From: Neoroseomonas lacus
GTDB taxonomy: Bacteria; Pseudomonadota; Alphaproteobacteria; Acetobacterales; Acetobacteraceae
DNA length: 64,000 nucleotides
Reading direction: 5' to 3'
Assembly (NCBI RefSeq): GCF_014644535.1
Contig: NZ_BMKW01000006.1
Coordinates: forward strand, 310,001 to 374,000
Position numbers and translations under genes: made by a program. Under the pieces are notes generated by a model. The model searched no databases. It saw only the letters and a program-made list of their open reading frames with translations, and was not told where the DNA came from. Positions 51,505-59,046 of the stretch are shown in pieces (positions within the stretch are counted from its first letter, which is position 1; each line of letters begins with the position of its first letter).

Positions 51505-51537
51505 GGGGGGCGCCCCAGCGGGCGCCTCTCATTTTTT
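51505..51537 (+). terminator. Intrinsic terminator after etfA
   Basis: An 11-bp stem (51505-51530, with GGCGCCC and GGGCGCC as its core around loop CAGC) is followed by ATTTTTT (51531-51537). This is the only classical rho-independent terminator with a long U tract in the window. Confidence 0.85.
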
Positions 51538-51604
51538 GCTTTTGATCGGTTCGATTTCAGAGGCATCATGATCATTGCGGCGACCACTTTATTGGGCTCG
51601 AACG

Positions 51605-51931
51605 ATGGCAAATGCGCCGGAGCATGCTCCATCGGCCGAGGCAATACTTGAGGCTGTTGCACACCAAATTCGACAGCTACTCTTCCTCGAACGTGCGAAG
51701 GGTAATCCACTTAAACTTGCATTTCACACAGTCGGGCGGCGTCTCGGAATAAGCGCTCGACGGGTGCGTGCCTACTTTCATGGCGAGGTGGATGCGACAA
51801 AAGTTACGGCCATTGAGTTCCTGGCCATCGATAACAGGTCTCAAGACGCATCTTATTCTGGATGGCATCGACGCAGTTCCGCCGGCGAGCTAAGTCGCCA
51901 GGGTCACACTGATGCATTGGCGGAGCATGAC
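51605..51931 (+). CDS. AT-richer ORF with helix-turn-helix-like sequence, in frame with the downstream dehydrogenase
   Basis: From ATG 51605 the frame encodes about 109 residues with a possible helix-turn-helix ([18 protein letters not shown], then [11 protein letters not shown]) before it continues without a stop into the 3-hydroxyacyl-CoA dehydrogenase at 51932. Codon use here is much less GC-rich than in the neighbours. Either a small regulator gene was inserted and lost its stop, or the upstream ORF is translated as a 401-residue fusion. The dehydrogenase has its own GGAG and start at 51932, so the separate reading is preferred. Low confidence that it is a functional gene. Confidence 0.45.
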
Positions 51932-52810
51932 ATGGCTGAAATCGTGAAACTGGGCGTGATCGGCGCCGGCCTGATGGGCAACGGCATCGCGCATGTCGCC
52001 GCACTCTCGGGCCTGTCGGTCGTGCTGATGGATGTCAGCCAGGCCGCGCTCGACAAGGCGCTGGCGACGATGGGCGGCAACATGGACCGCCAGGTGAAGA
52101 AGGCGATCATCACCGCCGATGACAAGACCGCCGCGCTCGGCCGCATCACCACCGCCACGGGCAACGACGCCTTCGCCGATTGCGACATCGTCATCGAGGC
52201 CGCGACCGAGAATGAGGAGATCAAGAAGAAGATCTTCGCCGGCCTGCCTGCGGTGCTGAAGCCGGACGCGATCCTCGCCTCCAACACCTCCTCCATTCCC
52301 ATCACGCGGCTGGCCGCCGCGACCGACCGGCCGGGCCGTTTCATCGGCATGCATTTCTTCAACCCGGTGCCGATGATGGCGCTGGTCGAGATCATCCGCG
52401 GCCTCGCCACCGAGGATGCGACCTATGAGACCGTGAAGGCGCTGGCCGAACGCATGGGCAAGACCCCGGTGCTCGCGCAGGACTGGCCCGGCTTCGTGGT
52501 GAACCGCGTGCTCTGCCCGATGATCAACGAGGCGATCCAGGCGCTGATGGAAGGTGTGGGCACCGTCCAGGCGATCGATGAAGGGCTGAAACTCGGCGCC
52601 AATCACCCGATGGGGCCGCTGGAACTGGCGGATTTCGTGGGGCTCGACACGCTGCTGAGCGTGATGAAGGTGCTGCATGAAGGTCTCGGCGACCCGAAGT
52701 ACCGGCCCTCGCCGCTGCTCGCGAAATATGTGGAAGCGGGCTGGCTGGGGCGGAAGTCGGGGCGCGGATTCTACGACTACTCGACGAAGCCGCCGACGCC
52801 GACGCGCTGA
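51932..52810 (+). CDS. 3-hydroxyacyl-CoA (3-hydroxybutyryl-CoA) dehydrogenase
   Basis: A 292-residue NAD-dependent dehydrogenase of beta-oxidation or the poly-hydroxybutyrate/butanoyl pathway. The Rossmann motif GAGLMG lies at residues 10-15, the active-site His is in MHFFNPVPMM with Glu in the LVEII segment, and the C-terminal helical domain has DWPGFVVNRVLCPMINEAI and YRPSPLLAKYVEAGWLGRKSG. GGAG eight bases before ATG 51932 supports this start, although the frame is open upstream. It fits functionally with etfBA just upstream and the thiolase and enoyl-CoA hydratase genes elsewhere in the window. Element H follows its stop. Confidence 0.95.
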   Translation: MAEIVKLGVIGAGLMGNGIAHVAALSGLSVVLMDVSQAALDKALATMGGNMDRQVKKAIITADDKTAALGRITTATGNDAFADCDIVIEAATENEEIKKKIFAGLPAVLKPDAILASNTSSIPITRLAAATDRPGRFIGMHFFNPVPMMALVEIIRGLATEDATYETVKALAERMGKTPVLAQDWPGFVVNRVLCPMINEAIQALMEGVGTVQAIDEGLKLGANHPMGPLELADFVGLDTLLSVMKVLHEGLGDPKYRPSPLLAKYVEAGWLGRKSGRGFYDYSTKPPTPTR

Positions 52811-52821
52811 GACGTAAGGCT

Positions 52822-53033
52822 GGAGGGGCTTTGCCCCTCCGGACCACCCCACCAAATGACAGTGTCATTTGGAAAGCCATCTGTCGGGATTGGGCAGGGA
52901 GGGGCGCCCGCCACCTCTACACGCCTGTTGCGCGCAACGGCGGCTCCCGGCGTCCAGCGCCAAGTATTGGTGTCCAGAGGCCGTTAGGCCTTTGGCGGGG
53001 TGAGGTTTGGAGAGGGGCAGAGCCCCTCTCCAA
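52822..53033. repeat. Compound inverted-repeat element, copy H
   Basis: Left outer hairpin GGAGGGGC-TTT-GCCCCTCC (52822-52840), then ACCCCACCAAATGACAGTG-type palindrome CCAAATGAC/GTCATTTGG (52852-52872); right GGCGTCCAGCGCCAAGTATTGG, GTCCAGAGGCC, TTAGGCCTTTGGCGGGG and the outer hairpin TTGGAGAGGGGC/GCCCCTCTCCAA (53007-53033). It fills the convergent gap between the dehydrogenase (11 bases) and the DUF992 gene (6 bases). Its left palindrome matches that of element A. Confidence 0.87.
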
Positions 53034-53039
53034 GGAGCC

Positions 53040-53546
53040 TCAGCGAGCCGCGACCAGCTTCAACTCGCCAACCCCGAGCGCGATGTTCAGCCCGGTATTG
53101 CCTTCGACGCTGACCGGCTGCAGCGCGATGCCGCGGTTGCTGCCGCCCACGAGGATATTCGCCGACCCGCCCACGCCGGCCGTCGCCGCCGCCGTCACGC
53201 CGGCGAAGGTGCCGGCCAGCGAGCCGGGCCGGATGTCACCCGTGCTCGCCAGCACGCCCCACAGCATCACGCCGGCGCCGGTGAAGCCGATATCGACGCC
53301 ATAGCGGCTGATCTCGCCAGTGTAGCGTTCGGTCATGCCGCCGCCCGCCGAGGTGTAAACGCACTGCACGTCACGCGTCGAACCGAAGATGAAGCTGGTG
53401 CCGGCGGCGACGTCGCAGCGCAGCGTGCCGGTGCGGACGTGGCCCGTCAGGCTGGGGGGCTGGGTGGTGGACTGTGCGAAGGCCGGCGTGGCCGCCAGCA
53501 GGCCGAGACCGAGCATGGCGCCGAGCCGTTTGCCGATGTGACGCAT
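53040..53546 (-). CDS. DUF992-family exported protein
   Basis: A 168-residue protein with a Sec signal peptide (MRHIGKRLGAMLGLGLLAATPAFAQ) and a DUF992 domain: VRTGTLRCDVAAGTSFIFGS followed by VQCVYTS and the GTFAGVTAAATAGVGGSANILVGG segment are diagnostic. Two cysteines at about 45 and 62 may form a disulfide. DUF992 proteins are periplasmic and common in alphaproteobacteria; their function is unknown. Start at 53546 is supported by GAGAGG upstream and by the signal peptide. It converges with the dehydrogenase gene across element H. Confidence 0.91.
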   Translation of the reverse strand: MRHIGKRLGAMLGLGLLAATPAFAQSTTQPPSLTGHVRTGTLRCDVAAGTSFIFGSTRDVQCVYTSAGGGMTERYTGEISRYGVDIGFTGAGVMLWGVLASTGDIRPGSLAGTFAGVTAAATAGVGGSANILVGGSNRGIALQPVSVEGNTGLNIALGVGELKLVAAR

Positions 53547-53648
53547 GATGTGGTTGCCTCTCTTTGATGCGGGCGAATGCCCTGCCTTGGCGTAACGCCG
53601 GTGGCGCGCCAAGGTTTACCCAAGCATAGCCCGGAAGCACCGAGACCC

Positions 53649-54548
53649 ATGACTCCTATCGCACCGCCCACGAGAATTTCATTCATCGGCATGGGCGTGA
53701 TGGGTGCCGCCATGGCGGCGAACATCATGAAGGCCGGCTTCGCGCTGACCGTCAGCAGCCGCAGCAAGGCCAAGGCGGAAACGCTGCTCGCGGCCGGCGC
53801 CGAATGGGCGCCGACAGCGCAGGATGCCGCCGACGGTGCCGCCTGCGTCTGCCTCTGCGTGCCCGATACGCCCGATGTGGAGGCGGTGCTGTTCGGCGAG
53901 GACGGGGTGCTGCATGGCGCGGCGCCCGGGACGGTGGTGATCGATTTCTCGACCATCGCCGCTTCCGCTTCCGCCGCCTTCGCCGCACGCATGGCGGAGG
54001 CCGGCATCATTCTGCTCGACAGCCCCGTCTCCGGTGGCCCGCAGGGTGCCATCGACGGCACGCTGACCTGCATGGTGGGTGGCGCGGAGGCCGGTTTCGC
54101 CGCCGCGCGGGCGGTGTTCGACGCGGTCGGCAAGACCGTCACCCTGCTCGGCCCGGCGGGGTCGGGGCAGATATGCAAATCGGGCAACCAGCTGATCATC
54201 GTCGCCGCCATGCAGGCGGTGGCCGAGGCGCTGACCATGGGCCGCAAGGCTGGGCTCGACCCGGCGCTGATGCGCCAGGCGCTGCTGGGCGGCTCGGCAC
54301 GGTCCTTCGTGCTGGAAAACCATGCCAAGCGCATGCTTGACCGCAACTTCAAGCCGGGCTTCCGGGCCGAGCTGATGCGCAAGGATCTCCGCCTCGCGCT
54401 TGGCGCGGTGCGCGACAATGGCGTCTTCGCGCCCTCCACCGCCCTTGCGGCGCAGATGATGGAGGCGGTGGTCAATTCGGGTCGCGGCGGGGATGATTGC
54501 GCGTCGCTCGGCGCGCTTGTCGCCGAATTGTCGGGGCTGAAGGACTGA
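53649..54548 (+). CDS. NAD(P)-dependent 3-hydroxyisobutyrate-dehydrogenase-type oxidoreductase
   Basis: A 299-residue beta-hydroxyacid dehydrogenase. The dinucleotide motif is FIGMGVMGAAMAANI near residue 12-26; the substrate-site segment DSPVSGGPQGAIDGTLTCMVGG and the catalytic Lys in KSGNQLIIVA are in the expected places, as is the C-terminal KPGFRAELMRKDLRLAL. Members act on 3-hydroxyisobutyrate, tartronate semialdehyde or related compounds. It is divergent from the DUF992 gene and followed with no gap by the K+ channel gene. The substrate is not certain. Confidence 0.92.
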   Translation: MTPIAPPTRISFIGMGVMGAAMAANIMKAGFALTVSSRSKAKAETLLAAGAEWAPTAQDAADGAACVCLCVPDTPDVEAVLFGEDGVLHGAAPGTVVIDFSTIAASASAAFAARMAEAGIILLDSPVSGGPQGAIDGTLTCMVGGAEAGFAAARAVFDAVGKTVTLLGPAGSGQICKSGNQLIIVAAMQAVAEALTMGRKAGLDPALMRQALLGGSARSFVLENHAKRMLDRNFKPGFRAELMRKDLRLALGAVRDNGVFAPSTALAAQMMEAVVNSGRGGDDCASLGALVAELSGLKD

Positions 54549-55331
54549 ATGCGCCTGCCGGCATCCCCGCTGCGGGCGCGGCTGCACCACCTGTACAACG
54601 GTACCACGTCGGAATGCCGGCGCTTCCGTTACGGCGTGCTGGCGCTCGACCTCGCGACCATCGCCTTCGTCATCGTGACCTCCTTCGTTCAACGCAACCT
54701 GGCGATTGTCGTGATCGACGTGTTGATCGGAATTGTGCTGGCGGTGGAATTCGCCGCGCGCCTGGCCGCCAGCCGCCGCCCGTGGCGCGAGGCATTGCGG
54801 CTCGCCTCGCTCGCGGATGTGGCCGCCATCATTTCCTTCCTCGCGCCGCTGACCGGTGAGGGGTTCGGCTTCCTGCGGGTGATGCGCACGCTGCGGCTGC
54901 TGCATTCCTACCGGATGCTCGGCATGCTGCGGGAGGATTTCGCCTTCTTCCGCCGCAACGAGGAAGCGATGCTGGCGGCGACACATTTGGGTGTCTTCAT
55001 CTTCATCATGACCGCCGTGGTCTATGAGACGCAGCACGCCCACAACCCGCACATCGCGCACTACGCCGATGCGCTGTACTTCACTGTCACGGCGCTGACG
55101 ACGACCGGCTTCGGCGACATCACCCTGCCGGGCACGGCGGGGCGGCTGATCTCGGTGGTGATCATGCTGGCCGGCGTCACGCTGTTCCTGCGCCTGGCGC
55201 AGGCGCTGTTCCGCCCGGCCAAGGTGCGTTTCACCTGCGCCTCATGCGGGCTGCAGCGGCACGAACCCGATGCGGTTCACTGCAAGGCCTGCGGGGCGCT
55301 GCTCAACATCCCGGATGCGGGGCTGGACTGA
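54549..55331 (+). CDS. Voltage-gated-type K+ channel with C-terminal zinc ribbon
   Basis: A 260-residue ion channel subunit with six helices of the Kv type: an S4-like segment with regularly spaced Arg (R110, R113, R116, R122 in FLRVMRTLRLLHSYR), the pore helix and the filter TTTGFGD at residues 184-190, then a C-terminal CxxC...CxxC zinc ribbon (Cys230, 233, 245, 248). Bacterial Kv-like channels of this length exist, but a zinc ribbon after S6 is uncommon. It directly follows the oxidoreductase gene. It may sense redox or metal through the ribbon; this is inference. Confidence 0.88.
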   Translation: MRLPASPLRARLHHLYNGTTSECRRFRYGVLALDLATIAFVIVTSFVQRNLAIVVIDVLIGIVLAVEFAARLAASRRPWREALRLASLADVAAIISFLAPLTGEGFGFLRVMRTLRLLHSYRMLGMLREDFAFFRRNEEAMLAATHLGVFIFIMTAVVYETQHAHNPHIAHYADALYFTVTALTTTGFGDITLPGTAGRLISVVIMLAGVTLFLRLAQALFRPAKVRFTCASCGLQRHEPDAVHCKACGALLNIPDAGLD

Positions 55332-56117
55332 TCAAGCCGCCGCCATGGCGCGCAGGGCGGCCGCGGTGTCGACATCGGCGGGGAAGAAGGTCTCAAGGGT
55401 CAATTCGGCCAGCGTCACATCGGTGGCCGTGCCGAACACTGTCGTCGTGCTGATGAAGGCGAGTTCCCCAGCAGGCATGCGCAGCCGCAGCGGCGTCGCG
55501 ATCAGGCCGCGTTCGCGTTCCGCGGCACTCGGCACCGCTTCCGGGCCGCCGGGATAGCGCGCGATCTCGGCCAGCAGCGCCTCGAGGCCAGGATCGGCGG
55601 AGGCATCGGCATCGCGTTTCAGCCGGTCCATCAGATGCGTCTTCCAGGCGCGCAGATTGGCGATGCGCGGCGCCAGGCCGCCCGGATGCAGGCTGAGCCG
55701 CAGCACATTGACCGGCGGGGTCAGCAAGGTTGCATCGACGCCGTCCATCAGCCGCATGGCGGTGCGGTTGCCCGCCAGCAGGTTCCAGTGCCGGTCGACC
55801 GCCAGCGCCGGCCAGGGCTCATGCCCGGAGAGGATCATGCGCACCGCCTCCATCGCCGGCGCGAGGGCGGGGTCCTCGATGCCGCGTTCGGCGTATTCGG
55901 GGGCATGGCCGGCAGCGACCAGCAGCGCATTGCGCGCGCGCAGCGGCACGGTCAGCCGTTCGGCGATGCGCAGCACCATCTCGCGGCTCGGCCGCGCCCG
56001 TCCCGATTCCACGAAGGAAAGGTGGCGCTGGGAGATCTCGGCCTCCAGCGCGAGGTCGAGCTGGCTGAGGCGCCGGCGCTGGCGCCATTCCTTGAGCAGG
56101 GGTCCGATCGTCGTCAT
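55332..56117 (-). CDS. XRE-family regulator with MmyB-like ligand-binding domain
   Basis: A 261-residue regulator: an N-terminal helix-turn-helix (LKEWRQRRRLSQLDLALEAEIS, then QRHLSFVESGRARPS) and a C-terminal MmyB-type domain (residues about 90-261, PWPALAVDRHWNLLAGNRTAMRL), a PAS-like fold known to bind fatty acids in related proteins. The N-terminal pattern Q.HLSF.E.GR..PS is family-diagnostic. AGGA ten bases upstream supports ATG 56117; an ATG nine bases earlier is possible. It is divergent from the small membrane protein gene at 56227, a plausible target. Confidence 0.91.
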   Translation of the reverse strand: MTTIGPLLKEWRQRRRLSQLDLALEAEISQRHLSFVESGRARPSREMVLRIAERLTVPLRARNALLVAAGHAPEYAERGIEDPALAPAMEAVRMILSGHEPWPALAVDRHWNLLAGNRTAMRLMDGVDATLLTPPVNVLRLSLHPGGLAPRIANLRAWKTHLMDRLKRDADASADPGLEALLAEIARYPGGPEAVPSAAERERGLIATPLRLRMPAGELAFISTTTVFGTATDVTLAELTLETFFPADVDTAAALRAMAAA

Positions 56118-56226
56118 GCGCGGCATCCTATCGCGGTGCGGCGCGCATTCGATGACCTGCGAGGTAATCGCTTCGCCGTCGCGCTTCGGCGATCAACCCG
56201 GCATCGGACATGAAGGAGACAGACCG

Positions 56227-56625
56227 ATGTCGATGCTTCCCCAGACCCCCTTCCTGCGCCTGGCCCTGTCCGCCGATGCGGCGGCAAGCGGGCTGATGGG
56301 CCTCGCCTTCGCCGCCGCGCCGGCGGCGATCGGCGCGCTGACGGCGTTGCCGCCCGGGCTGTTGCGGGCGGCGGGGTTGTTCCTGTTGGCCTATGCGGCG
56401 GTGATTGCTTGGCTCGCGATGCGCAGCGCCGTGCCGCGGGCGATGCTGTGGCTGCTGGTCGTGGGCAACCTCGTCTGGGCGGTGGAATGTGCCGCGCTGC
56501 CGCTGCTCGGCTTCGTCGCGCCGAATGGCTGGGGCATTGCCCTGCTGGCGGTGCAGGCGGTGGCCGTGGCGGTGTTCGCGGAACTGTACGTCATCGCGTT
56601 GCGGCGGGTCGCGCGGGCGGCGTGA
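56227..56625 (+). CDS. Small integral membrane protein, function unknown
   Basis: A 132-residue protein with four predicted membrane helices (LALSADAAASGLMGLAFAA; LLRAAGLFLLAYAAVIAWLA; MLWLLVVGNLVWAVECAAL; IALLAVQAVAVAVFAELYVI). Such four-helix proteins next to MmyB-type regulators are common in proteobacteria and resemble DoxX/DUF4345-like families, but I do not assign one. AGGAGA precedes ATG 56227. It is divergent from the MmyB-type regulator and likely controlled by it. It ends at the solo hairpin at 56636-56660. Confidence 0.82.
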   Translation: MSMLPQTPFLRLALSADAAASGLMGLAFAAAPAAIGALTALPPGLLRAAGLFLLAYAAVIAWLAMRSAVPRAMLWLLVVGNLVWAVECAALPLLGFVAPNGWGIALLAVQAVAVAVFAELYVIALRRVARAA

Positions 56626-56635
56626 GAGGTGGGAT

Positions 56636-56660
56636 TGGAGAGGGGCAGAGCCCCTCTCCA
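56636..56660. repeat. Solo outer hairpin of the compound element family (copy I)
   Basis: TGGAGAGGGGC-AGA-GCCCCTCTCCA is identical in style to the outer hairpins of elements H and K but lacks all inner parts. It lies in the convergent gap between the small membrane protein gene and the SDR gene, so it probably works as a bidirectional terminator. It may be the ancestral or decayed form of the larger elements. Confidence 0.8.
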
Positions 56661-56696
56661 CGCCCCGGAGCTGCCGCCCGCGTCCTGCCGCGCCCG

Positions 56697-57461
56697 TCAG
56701 AAGCGCGGCATCAGCATCCCGCCATCGATCGGGAAGGAATGCCCGGTCGAATACGGCATCGCCCCGGCCGCCAGCGTCGCCACCGCGCCGCCGATATCCT
56801 CGGCTTCGCCCCAGCGGCGGATTGGTGCCAGCCCGGCCTCGATCTGCGCGCCATACTTGTCCCACACGCCGCGCGTCATGTCGGTGCGAATCACGCCGGG
56901 CTGAATATCGTAGGTGTTGATGCCGTGTTCGGCGAGCCGCATGGCGAATAGCTTCGCGACCATCGAGACCCCTGCCTTGGACACGCAGTATTCCGCGCGG
57001 TTCAGCGAGGCCATCACCGCATTCACCGAGGAGATGAACACCAGCGAGCGATGCCCGCGCACCGGCGCGCCCTCGGCGAGCATCCGCCTGGCCATCGCCT
57101 GGCTGAGGAAGAACACCCCGCGCGTATTGATGTCGAGCAGCCGGTCCCATGACTCGGGCGTCGTCTCCAGCATGTCCTGGCGCGTCTGCACCTGCACGCC
57201 GGCGACATTGGCCAGGCACTCCAGCCCGCCATAGGCGCCCCAGGCGGCGTCGAGCAGCGCGGCATGCGCCGCGACATTGCCGACATCGGCCAGGATGAAG
57301 GTGAAGCGGCCGCCGGCGGCCTCGACCGCGGCGCGGGTCTCCTCGGCGCCCTCGGGTGAGATGTCGGCACCGACCAGGTCGAACCCCTTCTGCGCCAGGG
57401 CGACGCAACTCGCGCGGCCGATCCCGCGCCGCGCGCCGGTGACGAGTGCGGCAGGCTTCAT
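56697..57461 (-). CDS. SDR-family 3-ketoacyl-ACP/glucose-type oxidoreductase
   Basis: A 254-residue short-chain dehydrogenase/reductase: the cofactor motif TGARRGIG is at residues 8-15, NVAG near 88, the catalytic Ser/Tyr/Lys set is in FISSVNAVMASLNRAEYCVSKAG, and PGVIRTDMTRGV follows. No acidic residue right after the second strand clearly fixes NADH or NADPH preference. It is divergent from the racemase-like gene, with a remarkable 11-bp-stem hairpin in the shared gap (57519-57550). The substrate is unknown; the first 48 in-frame residues upstream of 57461 are not SDR-like and were left out. Confidence 0.91.
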   Translation of the reverse strand: MKPAALVTGARRGIGRASCVALAQKGFDLVGADISPEGAEETRAAVEAAGGRFTFILADVGNVAAHAALLDAAWGAYGGLECLANVAGVQVQTRQDMLETTPESWDRLLDINTRGVFFLSQAMARRMLAEGAPVRGHRSLVFISSVNAVMASLNRAEYCVSKAGVSMVAKLFAMRLAEHGINTYDIQPGVIRTDMTRGVWDKYGAQIEAGLAPIRRWGEAEDIGGAVATLAAGAMPYSTGHSFPIDGGMLMPRF

Positions 57462-57518
57462 TGCTACGTTTTCCCTTTGATGCGGCGGCATGGGGCGATG
57501 CGCACCCCGCTCAACACA

Positions 57519-57550
57519 AGGCCCGCTCCACCATCTGGCGGAGCGGGCCT
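57519..57550. promoter_or_regulatory. Perfect 11-bp hairpin in a divergent promoter gap
   Basis: AGGCCCGCTCC (57519-57529) pairs perfectly with GGAGCGGGCCT (57540-57550) around the loop ACCATCTGGC. It lies between the divergent SDR and racemase-like genes, 58 bases from the SDR start and 119 bases from the other. In a divergent gap a terminator would not be expected; it could be an operator or affect both 5' leaders. No other copy was seen in the window. Confidence 0.65.
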
Positions 57551-57669
57551 GCAACCGTTGACCGGTGCCGTTTCCTGGACGTTGCCCCGAACTGAGCGCA
57601 GTCATGACACAGTCCGAACACCCTTCCCGTCAACCAGGTAGGTGTGCGGTGCAACAAGGCGGAGCGTCG

Positions 57670-58398
57670 ATGCGGATCCTCGTCGTCAACTCGAATACCA
57701 CCCCCTCGGTGACCGAACGCATCGGCGCGGCGGCCCGTGCGATGGCCTCGCCGGGCACGGAAATCCTCGCCGTCAGCGCGCCCTTCGGCCTGCCGCTAAT
57801 CGTGACGCGGGCGGATTGGCTGGTCGCGGGGCCGGCGACGCTCGCCGCGCTGGCGGACCATCGCGGCAGCTATGACGCAGCTGTGATTGCCTGCTTCGGC
57901 GATCCGGGGCTCGACGCGGCAAAGGAGCTGCTCGAGGTGCCGGTGCTTGGCATCAGCGAGGCCGCCTTCCACGCCGCCTGCATGCTGGGCCGGCGCTTCG
58001 GCGTGGTCTCCTTCACGGCGGCGCTGCGGCCGATGTTCGAGGAATGCCTGGCCCATCACGGCCTCACCGCGCGTTGCGCCGGCTTCCGCATGGGCCCGGC
58101 CTTCAGCGGCGACCCCGGCACAGTGGCGGAGGAACGGCTGGAACTGCTCGCTGGCCTCTGCGCCGACAGCGTCGAGCAGGATGGGGCGGAGGCGATCATC
58201 CTCGCCGGCGGGCCGTTGGCGGGTCTCGCGCCGCTGTTGCAGCCCCATGTTGCGGTGCCGCTGATCGACGGCACCCAGGCAGCGGTGCGTCTGGCGGAGG
58301 CGATGGCCGGTCTCGTGCCGCGCAGCCCGCGCTCGCATCGCGTCCGCGCACTGACCGGCTTCGGCCCGGCGGTCACCAGCCTGTATGCGGCGCGCTGA
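57670..58398 (+). CDS. Asp/Glu/hydantoin racemase-like protein lacking the second catalytic Cys
   Basis: A 242-residue protein of the aspartate/glutamate/hydantoin racemase superfamily. It begins ILVVNSNTTPSVTERI; the first catalytic Cys is Cys75 in VIACFGDPGLDAA; the segment PVLGISEAAFHAACMLGRRFG is also conserved. The usual second catalytic region GCAG reads AGGPLAG here, with Gly180 in place of Cys, so a two-base racemase mechanism is not possible. Arylmalonate decarboxylases also lack one of the two cysteines, but theirs is the first. It may be a decarboxylase, isomerase or non-catalytic protein. GGAG precedes the ATG at 57670. Confidence 0.85.
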   Translation: MRILVVNSNTTPSVTERIGAAARAMASPGTEILAVSAPFGLPLIVTRADWLVAGPATLAALADHRGSYDAAVIACFGDPGLDAAKELLEVPVLGISEAAFHAACMLGRRFGVVSFTAALRPMFEECLAHHGLTARCAGFRMGPAFSGDPGTVAEERLELLAGLCADSVEQDGAEAIILAGGPLAGLAPLLQPHVAVPLIDGTQAAVRLAEAMAGLVPRSPRSHRVRALTGFGPAVTSLYAAR

Positions 58399-58430
58399 GC
58401 GACCGTTCGGAACGTGCTTGGCCGGTGGAA

Positions 58431-58650
58431 CCGAAAGGGGCTCTGCCCCTCTCGGACTCACCCCACCAAAGGCCTAAGGGCCATTGGAAACCGATACTTG
58501 GCGCCTTGCGCCACGGTCAGGATGGGCGCCGGGATCCGTCCTCGCGCACCAGGCGCGCTCAGGATGCGCTCCACGCACGGTGCCAGAATGCGGCATTCCA
58601 AATGCCCCGGGCATTTGGCGGGGTGGCTTGGAGGGGCGGCGCCTCTCCAG
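58431..58650. repeat. Compound inverted-repeat element, copy J
   Basis: Outer hairpins CCGAAAGGGGC/GCCCCTCTCGG (58431-58454, one mismatch) and TGGAGGGGC/GCCTCTCCA (58629-58649, one mismatch). Left ACCCCACCAAAGGCCTAAGG and GGAAACC, then ACTTGGCGCC; right GGTGCCAGAATGCGGCATTCC, the palindrome CCAAATGCCCCGGGCATTTGG and CGGGGTGG. It begins 32 bases after the racemase-like gene in a tandem gap before DUF6111-cca. Confidence 0.86.
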
Positions 58651-58797
58651 CCTTCGCCACCGCCTGTCACCGCGACGGTACCGGCATCGGCTGCCGGGTG
58701 GGGCTGGCGCCGGGCGTCTCGAACGCGCGCTGATGCGTCATCCGCGCTATCCTCACAATCCCGGCACGAAAGCCCCGGGGCTGCGCCACGGAGTTAC

Positions 58798-59046
58798 ATG
58801 CCCTATCTGGTCGAGACCCTGCTGTTCCTGTTGCCCTTCGCCGCCTATGGGCTGTGGCGACGGATGAACCCGCGGACGGAACCGAGCACCATCCTGCTCA
58901 TCCTCGCGGCGGTGGGCGCCGCGCTGACGATCGGTGGCGGGCTCTGGTACGGCGAATTGCGCAGCCTGCCGCCCGGCGCGACCTATGTGCCCGCGCAACT
59001 CGAGGGCGGTCACATCGAGCCCGGCCATGCGGAACGTCCCCGGTGA
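58798..59046 (+). CDS. DUF6111-family small membrane protein
   Basis: An 82-residue membrane protein with two helices (LVETLLFLLPFAAYGLWRRM and PSTILLILAAVGAALTIGGG) and a polar tail ending near PGHAERPR. I recognise it as DUF6111, a family of unknown function found in alphaproteobacteria directly upstream of cca, as here. CGGAG precedes ATG 58798. Its stop overlaps the GTG start of the cca gene (GTGA), so both are coupled. Element J separates it from the racemase-like gene. Confidence 0.88.
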   Translation: MPYLVETLLFLLPFAAYGLWRRMNPRTEPSTILLILAAVGAALTIGGGLWYGELRSLPPGATYVPAQLEGGHIEPGHAERPR

